NCBI GenBank assembly: GCA_002372015.1
Contig: DFIA01000087.1
Location: forward strand, 9,955-22,628
Origin: Bacteroidales bacterium UBA3709
GTDB lineage: Bacteria; Bacteroidota; Bacteroidia; Bacteroidales; UBA932
Length of the DNA: 12,674 nt
Direction: 5' to 3'
Shown: one piece after another, positions 8,033-12,674 of the stretch
Numbering within the stretch: position 1 is the first letter of the stretch
Layout: each line of letters begins with the position of its first letter
The notes under the pieces: generated by a model
Seen by the model: the letters and a program-made list of their open reading frames with translations, nothing else
What the model was told of the DNA's origin: nothing
Database searches by the model: none
Translations under genes and position numbers: made by a program

Positions 8033-8899
8033 ATGATTGGAATTTTTGATTCAGGTGCCGGTGGGCTTACCGTATATAAAGAGTTATTAAAAGTATTACC
8101 AAAAGAGAGTTACGTATATGTAGCCGATGCAGCCCATTGCCCCTATGGCCCAAAGACTAAGGAGTATATTAGAAGCCGTGCAAAAAAAATTTCTGAGTAT
8201 CTCATCAGTAAGGGAGCTCAGGTAATAGTTGTAGCCTGCAATACTGCAACAGCAGCAGCCATTCATACTCTAAGGCAGTCTTTTGATATTCCGTTTATTG
8301 GCATGGAGCCGGCAGTTAAACCTGCCACCCTGCTCACAAAAAGTGGAGTTATAGGAGTGCTCGCTACCAAAGGCACACTAAAAGGAGAATTATATCTAAA
8401 CACCTCAGAAAAATTTGCTCGCAGTAAAGAAATCAAAATTATAGAAATTATAGGAACAGGTTTGGTAGAAGCTGTAGAAGCCGGAAATCTAAATACTCCT
8501 GAAACAAAAGAACTTATAAAGAAATACATTACCTCTATGGCAGAGCAAAATGCAGATTGCATAGTATTGGGCTGCACACACTATCCGTTTTTAGAAGAAA
8601 CTATAAAGGAGGTGGTGTACGAGGTTACAGGGAGAGAAAATTCTATGCAAATAATAAACCCGGCACCGGCAGTTGCCAAGAGGACAAAAGAAATATTAGA
8701 CTCATTGAACAACAATAACAACAACAATAACAATAACAATAACAATAGTAGCAGCAACAACGCTGATACTTATGCACTGGCTGCCACACATCTCATTATA
8801 TCAACAGCTTCAGACACTACTATACTAAAAAGGCTCACACAGCTTATCAGCCCAGAAGCATTTCGTAAAAATCAAAAATATCTATCTTTGCAATTATGA
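8033..8899 (+). CDS. murI: Glutamate racemase
   Basis: Glutamate racemase (EC 5.1.1.3) interconverts L- and D-glutamate and supplies D-Glu for peptidoglycan precursor synthesis in the cytoplasm. The 288-residue protein begins directly with the family signature GIFDSGAGGLTV (3-14). The two catalytic cysteines are visible as VACNTA (Cys69) and GCTHYPF (Cys181, followed by His183). PYG at 38-40 is the usual substrate-loop segment. The odd feature is a low-complexity insert at 226-243, thirteen Asn, three Ser and two Asn, lying between the helix ending ILDSL and the C-terminal strand THLIISTASD that aligns with the family's YTTGD-like motif. All catalytic elements flank it intact, so the enzyme is probably active, with the tract as a surface loop. 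A weak hairpin at the stop codon may end the transcript. Confidence 0.95.
   Translation: MIGIFDSGAGGLTVYKELLKVLPKESYVYVADAAHCPYGPKTKEYIRSRAKKISEYLISKGAQVIVVACNTATAAAIHTLRQSFDIPFIGMEPAVKPATLLTKSGVIGVLATKGTLKGELYLNTSEKFARSKEIKIIEIIGTGLVEAVEAGNLNTPETKELIKKYITSMAEQNADCIVLGCTHYPFLEETIKEVVYEVTGRENSMQIINPAPAVAKRTKEILDSLNNNNNNNNNNNNNSSSNNADTYALAATHLIISTASDTTILKRLTQLISPEAFRKNQKYLSLQL
8708..8761 (+). repeat. AAC/AAT trinucleotide microsatellite inside murI
   Basis: Thirteen consecutive Asn codons, all AAC or AAT (8708-8746), are followed by AGT AGC AGC AAC AAC. From 8726 to 8746 the codons alternate strictly as AAT/AAC, a six-base unit present 3.5 times. The tract is in frame, and any gain or loss of 3 or 6 bases by replication slippage would change only the length of the Asn run. 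Confidence 0.9.
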
Positions 8900-8927
8900 T
8901 TCTGAGAAACCGCCGAATCAGTTTTTT
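8897..8927 (+). terminator. Weak terminator-like hairpin at the murI stop
   Basis: TGATTC (8897-8902, including the murI stop codon) can pair with GAATCA (8915-8920) across a 12-base loop. After one G come six T (8922-8927). The stem is only 6 bp with a long loop, so termination may be partial, and read-through into hppA (ATG at 8980) is possible. Confidence 0.35.
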
Positions 8928-8979
8928 GATTTCAAACCAAAATTAACTTTATATAAAACTAACAATTATTATCCGTAGT

Positions 8980-11223
8980 ATGGTTTCCGAACTATTATTC
9001 TATTTGGTTCCTTTAGCCTCATTAGTGGCCCTTGGGTTCGCATATTTATTTTACAAACAGATGCTTGCACAAGACGAAGGTACCCCAAAAATGAGAGAAA
9101 TAGCACTTTATGTAAGACAAGGTGCTATGGCTTATCTAAAACAACAGTACAAAATAGTTGTAATTGTATTCATTGTTCTGGCGGCACTTTTTGCATTTCT
9201 TGCATACGTGCTTAATGTTCAGAACGGATGGGTGCCATTTGCCTTTCTAACAGGCGGCTTCTTCAGCGGATTGGCAGGCTTCATTGGAATGAGAACCGCA
9301 ACATTTGCATCCGCAAGAACTGCAAATGCAGCAAGAAAATCTCTCAATGGCGGTTTAAAGGTTGCATTCAGGAGCGGGGCAGTTATGGGCCTTACTGTTG
9401 TAGGACTTGGTTTGCTCGATATTTCTATATGGTATCTTGTTCTGGATTACTTTGTTAATCCGGCAGATATGAGCCAGAAACTAACTATAATAACAACCAC
9501 AATGCTAACCTTTGGAATGGGAGCCTCTACCCAAGCTTTGTTTGCAAGAGTTGGGGGCGGAATATATACCAAGGCAGCCGATGTGGGAGCAGACCTCGTA
9601 GGTAAAGTAGAAGCCGGCGTTCCAGAAGACGACCCTCGTAACCCGGCCACTATAGCAGATAATGTTGGAGATAATGTTGGAGATGTTGCCGGTATGGGAG
9701 CAGACCTATACGAATCGTACTGCGGCAGCATACTTGCAACTGCAGCACTTGGCGCCTCTGCCTTTGTAGGCAATCCAGATATGCAGATTAAAGGAGTTTT
9801 TGCTCCAATGCTCATTGCAGCAGTAGGCGTATTCCTCTCTGTAATAGGCATTTTCCTTGTTAAAACAAAAGAAAAGGCAGGAATGTCTCAATTGCTTAAA
9901 TCGCTGAGTATAGGAGTTAATTTTGCATCCATTTTCATAGCGTTATTCTCCTTTGCTATTCTATATATTTTGGATATGAAAAACTGGATAGGAATATCCT
10001 TCTCAGTAATTACCGGCTTAATTGCAGGTATTATAATTGGCAAAATTACAGAGTTCTACACTTCTCACTCTTTTAAGCCAACTCAAAAAATTGCAAAGAG
10101 TGCAGAAACCGGCCCTGCCACGGTAATTATATCTGGTGTTGGTACTGGTATGATTTCCACAGCTGTACCTGTTATAACCATAGGCTGCGCCATTATTCTT
10201 GCATATCTATGTGCCATAGAATTTTCTGCCGATCTCCTCTCTAAAGAAAATCTGTCCTTAGGACTATACGGCATCGGTATTGCCGCTGTAGGTATGCTTT
10301 CTACATTAGGAATTACCTTAGCTACAGATGCTTACGGCCCTATTGCAGACAATGCCGGTGGTAACGCTCAAATGAGCGGTTTAGAACCGGAGGTAAGAGA
10401 CAGAACAGATGTGCTCGATGCCCTTGGTAATACAACAGCAGCTACAGGTAAAGGCTTTGCCATAGGTTCTGCCGCCCTTACTGCACTTGCCCTACTTGCT
10501 TCATACATAGAAGAAATAAAGATTGCCCTCATGAGAATTGTAGATAAGTCTGGCATAGAGGCAGCTATAAAAAATCTCAATACACAGAATTTGAAAGTAG
10601 AAGATGCTTCTACCCTGCAAAATGCGGGGTTCTCAGACTTTATGACCTGGTACGATGTAACCTTGATGAATCCTAAAGTTTTGGTAGGAGTCTTTATAGG
10701 AGCCATGCTCGCCTTCCTATTCTGCGGGCTAACAATGGGTTCTGTAGGCAGGGCTGCACAAAAGATGGTAGAAGAAGTGAGAAGGCAATTCAAAACTCGC
10801 AAGGGTATTCTCGATGGAACAGAAACTCCAGACTATGCACGCTGTGTAGAAATATCTACAAGAAGTGCGCAACACGAGATGATAGGTTCTTCTTTACTTG
10901 CAATTGCAGCTCCTATAGTTGTTGGTATATTGCTTGGTGTTTCAGGCGTTTTAGGCCTTTTAGTAGGAGGCTTGGCCTCTGGTTTTGTCTTGGCTATATT
11001 TATGGCTAATTCCGGTGGTGCTTGGGATAATGCCAAAAAATTTGTAGAAGAAGGCAATTTTGGAGGTAAAGGTTCATACGCCCACAAAGCCACCGTGGTA
11101 GGAGATACTGTTGGAGATCCGTTCAAAGATACAAGCGGGCCTTCTTTGAATATTCTCATCAAACTAATGAGCATGGTATCTATTGTAATGGCCGGTGTTA
11201 CTGTAGCGGTGAACTTACTCTAA
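8980..11223 (+). CDS. hppA: Membrane-bound ion-translocating pyrophosphatase
   Basis: Integral membrane pyrophosphatase (EC 7.1.x) that couples PPi hydrolysis to Na+ and/or H+ export. It has 747 residues, about 16 hydrophobic segments and normal length. The substrate/Mg site is intact: DVGADLVGKVEAG (201-213), PEDDPRNPATIADNVGDNVG (215-234), ATDAYGPIADNAGGN (448-462) and the C-terminal GDTVGDPFKDTSGP (708-721). In GNTTAATGKG (483-492) the two discriminating positions are Ala487 and Gly490, the pattern of K+-dependent enzymes rather than the Lys/Thr of K+-independent ones. GADLYESY (240-247) keeps the Glu (245) linked to Na+ transport. Thr91, Phe95 and Asp147 have the spacing of the signature reported for Bacteroides-type Na+,H+-pyrophosphatases. 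Na+ transport with possible H+ co-pumping is therefore inferred. manA begins 15 bases downstream, so the two are probably co-transcribed. No convincing promoter was found in the 80 bases upstream. Confidence 0.97.
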   Translation: MVSELLFYLVPLASLVALGFAYLFYKQMLAQDEGTPKMREIALYVRQGAMAYLKQQYKIVVIVFIVLAALFAFLAYVLNVQNGWVPFAFLTGGFFSGLAGFIGMRTATFASARTANAARKSLNGGLKVAFRSGAVMGLTVVGLGLLDISIWYLVLDYFVNPADMSQKLTIITTTMLTFGMGASTQALFARVGGGIYTKAADVGADLVGKVEAGVPEDDPRNPATIADNVGDNVGDVAGMGADLYESYCGSILATAALGASAFVGNPDMQIKGVFAPMLIAAVGVFLSVIGIFLVKTKEKAGMSQLLKSLSIGVNFASIFIALFSFAILYILDMKNWIGISFSVITGLIAGIIIGKITEFYTSHSFKPTQKIAKSAETGPATVIISGVGTGMISTAVPVITIGCAIILAYLCAIEFSADLLSKENLSLGLYGIGIAAVGMLSTLGITLATDAYGPIADNAGGNAQMSGLEPEVRDRTDVLDALGNTTAATGKGFAIGSAALTALALLASYIEEIKIALMRIVDKSGIEAAIKNLNTQNLKVEDASTLQNAGFSDFMTWYDVTLMNPKVLVGVFIGAMLAFLFCGLTMGSVGRAAQKMVEEVRRQFKTRKGILDGTETPDYARCVEISTRSAQHEMIGSSLLAIAAPIVVGILLGVSGVLGLLVGGLASGFVLAIFMANSGGAWDNAKKFVEEGNFGGKGSYAHKATVVGDTVGDPFKDTSGPSLNILIKLMSMVSIVMAGVTVAVNLL

Positions 11224-11238
11224 AGCCCAATCGTAAAC

Positions 11239-12264
11239 ATGGAACCTTTAAAGTTTGAACCGATATATTTTGAAACCTTGTGGGGTGGGGAAGAGTGGAT
11301 ACTCTCCCCCATTCCCGGCAAGGAAACCATGTGCAATGGCCAACCTTTATCTTTCTATGTAAAAGAATTGCAACACAGGCTATTAGGCACAAAAGTGGTA
11401 AAACAATACGGAAACAGGTTCCCTATTCTTATAAAGAATATCAAATCAAGGCAACAGCTGTCTGTTCAGGTTCACCCAAACGATACCATTGCACGTTCCA
11501 AAGGAATGCACAATGGTAAAACAGAAATGTGGTTGGTAAATAAATGTGCCGGAGATGCTTCAGAAAATCGTGTAGATAAAGGCTATCACGATGATGCAGA
11601 CGAAATTCTCGTAGGATTATCAAAAAAAATTTCTGCCCAACACCTCAGAACTGTTGTGTACAATAGTGTAGAAAATCCGAATATTCAAAAGGCGGAAGAG
11701 AGTTTAGAAAGCCTTCTTCAAAGATATAAAGCCAAAAAAGGAGATTGCTTTTTTATTCCTGCCGGCACCATTCACAGCATAGGAGCAGGCTTGGATATAC
11801 TTGAAATTCAGCAAGCTTCAGAAACCACTTATAGGCTCTACGATTTTAACAGAATAGATAAAGACGGCAAACGCAGAAGGTTAGATATAGAAGATGCCCT
11901 AAACTGCATAGCGCCGGAAGGAGAAATAAATCAAGGAAACTACTCGGCCGATATTATTAACTGTTATGCAAACTCTTCTGCTGTTGTAACCCTTGCAAGT
12001 TGCCCTTATTTCACCTCCATATTTGTAGATTTCAGCCGGTTCTGCCGCCCAAAATGCGGAGCAGAAAATTTCTACCATATAGACAACTCTCGCTATGGTT
12101 CTTTTTCTGTAATCGTATGTATTGAGGGCAGCGGCAAACTACTCTATAACAACCTCTCAGAGGAATATATCAACAAAGGCGATGTATTGCTGCTACCGGC
12201 CGAACTCGGCAGCACAGACATCTATTCCACCTCCAATCTTCAACTTGTAGAAGTTCATATTTAA
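11239..12264 (+). CDS. manA: Mannose-6-phosphate isomerase, class I
   Basis: Phosphomannose isomerase (EC 5.3.1.8) converts fructose-6-phosphate and mannose-6-phosphate, linking glycolysis to GDP-mannose, glycan and capsule precursors or to mannose use. The 341-residue protein has the class I cupin zinc-site elements in order: QVHPND (77-82, Gln77 and His79), KTEMW (94-98, Glu96) and AGTIHSIGAG (175-184, His179). The segment LEIQQASETTYRLYDFNR (188-205) matches the family's conserved active-site stretch, ending in the catalytic Arg. The length is like the short bacterial forms such as Bacillus ManA rather than the longer enterobacterial type. The chosen start gives a normal N-terminus leading into the conserved LWGG motif (14-17). 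It lies 15 bases after hppA, suggesting one transcript, and ends before a strong symmetric terminator. A long hairpin can form within codons 15-26. Confidence 0.95.
   Translation: MEPLKFEPIYFETLWGGEEWILSPIPGKETMCNGQPLSFYVKELQHRLLGTKVVKQYGNRFPILIKNIKSRQQLSVQVHPNDTIARSKGMHNGKTEMWLVNKCAGDASENRVDKGYHDDADEILVGLSKKISAQHLRTVVYNSVENPNIQKAEESLESLLQRYKAKKGDCFFIPAGTIHSIGAGLDILEIQQASETTYRLYDFNRIDKDGKRRRLDIEDALNCIAPEGEINQGNYSADIINCYANSSAVVTLASCPYFTSIFVDFSRFCRPKCGAENFYHIDNSRYGSFSVIVCIEGSGKLLYNNLSEEYINKGDVLLLPAELGSTDIYSTSNLQLVEVHI
11282..11315 (+). other. GC-rich hairpin inside the start of manA
   Basis: The left arm 11282-11296 (GGGGTGGGGAAGAGT) faces the right arm 11301-11315 (ACTCTCCCCCATTCC) across a four-base GGAT loop. 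Fourteen of fifteen positions pair in RNA, two of them as G-U, with one A-C mismatch. It begins 43 bases after the manA ATG and is followed by no T-run, so it is not a standard terminator. A role in translation or mRNA stability is only inference; it may simply reflect codons for the conserved WGGEEW and SPIP residues. Confidence 0.5.
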
Positions 12265-12279
12265 AGTTTAGAAGCAAAT

Positions 12280-12312
12280 AAAAACCCCGGAGGTTAAACC
12301 TTCGGGGTTTTT
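12280..12312. terminator. Bidirectional terminator between manA and gdhA
   Basis: The left arm 12280-12294 (AAAAACCCCGGAGGT) pairs with the right arm 12298-12312 (ACCTTCGGGGTTTTT): 15 bp with one G-U wobble and a three-base loop. The A-run on one side and T-run on the other make it work in both directions, serving manA on the plus strand and gdhA on the minus strand. A smaller ACGG-ATAA-CCGT hairpin followed by T's lies at 12319-12335 and might add to plus-strand termination. Confidence 0.9.
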
Positions 12313-12354
12313 GTTAATACGGATAACCGTTTTTTGTTAATTGCTGTAGGACAA

Positions 12355-12674
12355 TTAGATAATACCCTGCTCTAACATAGCAGTAGCAACCTTCATAAAG
12401 CCTGCGATATTAGCACCCTTCACATAGTCTATACGACCATCTGGCTGAGTACCATACTTAACGCACTGCTCGTGTATGCTCTGCATAATAAAGTGGAGCT
12501 TATCGTCAACCTCCTTAGCAGACCAGCTGATATGGCTTGCATTCTGAGTCATTTCAAGACCTGAAGTTGCTACACCACCGGCATTTACAGCCTTGCCAGG
12601 AGCAAAGAGGATGCCCTTGCTCTGGAAGTAGTGGATAGCACCTGGCTGACAACCCATGTTAGAAACCTCGCAGC
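12355..12674 (-). CDS. gdhA: NADP-type glutamate dehydrogenase, C-terminal part
   Basis: C-terminal end of a hexameric (GdhA-type) glutamate dehydrogenase, which interconverts 2-oxoglutarate plus ammonia and glutamate and so assimilates or releases nitrogen. About 106 residues are in the window; the open frame continues to the right edge and upstream codons (reading CEVSN before MGCQPG) are in frame, so the gene is cut by the window, not truncated. The diagnostic segments are ILFAPGKAVNAGGVATSGLE, a downstream TQNASHISWSAKEVD, and the ending GANIAGFMKVATAMLEQGII, closely like the E. coli GdhA tail. The segment SNMGCQPGAIHYF replaces the NMPST-type sequence I would expect here, which may mark a Bacteroidales subtype. 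The coenzyme cannot be judged without the Rossmann domain. The gene converges on manA. Confidence 0.93.
   Translation of the reverse strand, partial: CEVSNMGCQPGAIHYFQSKGILFAPGKAVNAGGVATSGLEMTQNASHISWSAKEVDDKLHFIMQSIHEQCVKYGTQPDGRIDYVKGANIAGFMKVATAMLEQGII

Noticed and set aside
8708..8746. The Asn run as ambiguous bases or a translation placeholder
   Set aside because: The DNA is fully resolved as AAC/AAT codons in frame with intact flanking murI motifs, so the residues are real asparagines as sequenced.
8925..8957. Promoter for hppA: TTTG (8925-8928) with TAACTTTA (8944-8951) or TATATAAA (8950-8957)
   Set aside because: The first pairing has a 15-base gap and one mismatch. The second has a good gap but a poor -7 match. 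Neither is convincing.
10368..10802. Minus-strand open frames of 113-144 codons opposite hppA
   Set aside because: They overlap strongly conserved pyrophosphatase segments and have no family features; judged to be shadows.
1..12674. Mobile element, CRISPR array, toxin-antitoxin or phage-defence system
   Set aside because: No transposase, integrase, terminal repeats, spaced direct repeats or defence-type domains appear in any of the real genes. Gene style looks uniform across the window.

Overview
This window looks like a chromosomal segment from a member of the Bacteroidota, most likely the order Bacteroidales. The reasons are an adjacent SusC/SusD pair, lipobox-bearing lipoproteins, a BACON-type/M64 peptidase, weak Shine-Dalgarno leaders, and promoter-like sites of the Bacteroidetes form (TTTG near -33, TAnnTTTG near -7). 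Base composition is AT-rich (roughly 40% G+C by eye). Genus or species cannot be read from the sequence.

Left part, minus strand (64-7809): an outer-membrane nutrient-acquisition locus. It is transcribed right to left as a SusC-like TonB-dependent transporter (4804-7809), a SusD-like binding lipoprotein (3254-4783) and a 303-residue lipoprotein with a Calx-beta-like N-terminal region (2311-3222). These three lie 20 and 31 bases apart and end in a strong hairpin/U-tract terminator (2244-2281). Directly after it is a good promoter for a separate gene, a 698-residue lipoprotein with two BACON-like domains, a fibronectin-III-like domain and an M64 (IgA-peptidase-like) metallopeptidase domain (64-2160). 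No glycoside hydrolase, sugar kinase, sigma/anti-sigma pair or two-component sensor is present. The locus therefore looks more like a protein, peptide or glycoprotein-targeting system than a classical polysaccharide locus.

A 223-base divergent intergenic region (7810-8032) carries promoter candidates for susC (minus) and murI (plus).

Right part, plus strand (8033-12264): housekeeping genes. These are glutamate racemase murI, with an unusual 13-asparagine tract encoded by an AAC/AAT microsatellite; a membrane ion-pumping pyrophosphatase hppA, whose residues point to the K+-dependent, Na+-transporting and possibly Na+/H+ dual type; and, 15 bases later, a class I mannose-6-phosphate isomerase (manA), probably co-transcribed with hppA. 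A long GC-rich hairpin lies inside the first codons of manA. A symmetric terminator (12280-12312) separates manA from the convergent 3' end of an NADP-type glutamate dehydrogenase gene (12355 to the window edge, minus).

No RNA gene, CRISPR array, insertion sequence, integrase or attachment site is visible. I did not find a clear new multi-gene system. The items most worth checking are the peptidase-linked SusCD locus with its HExxxH zinc motif, the microsatellite in murI, and the hairpin at the start of manA.
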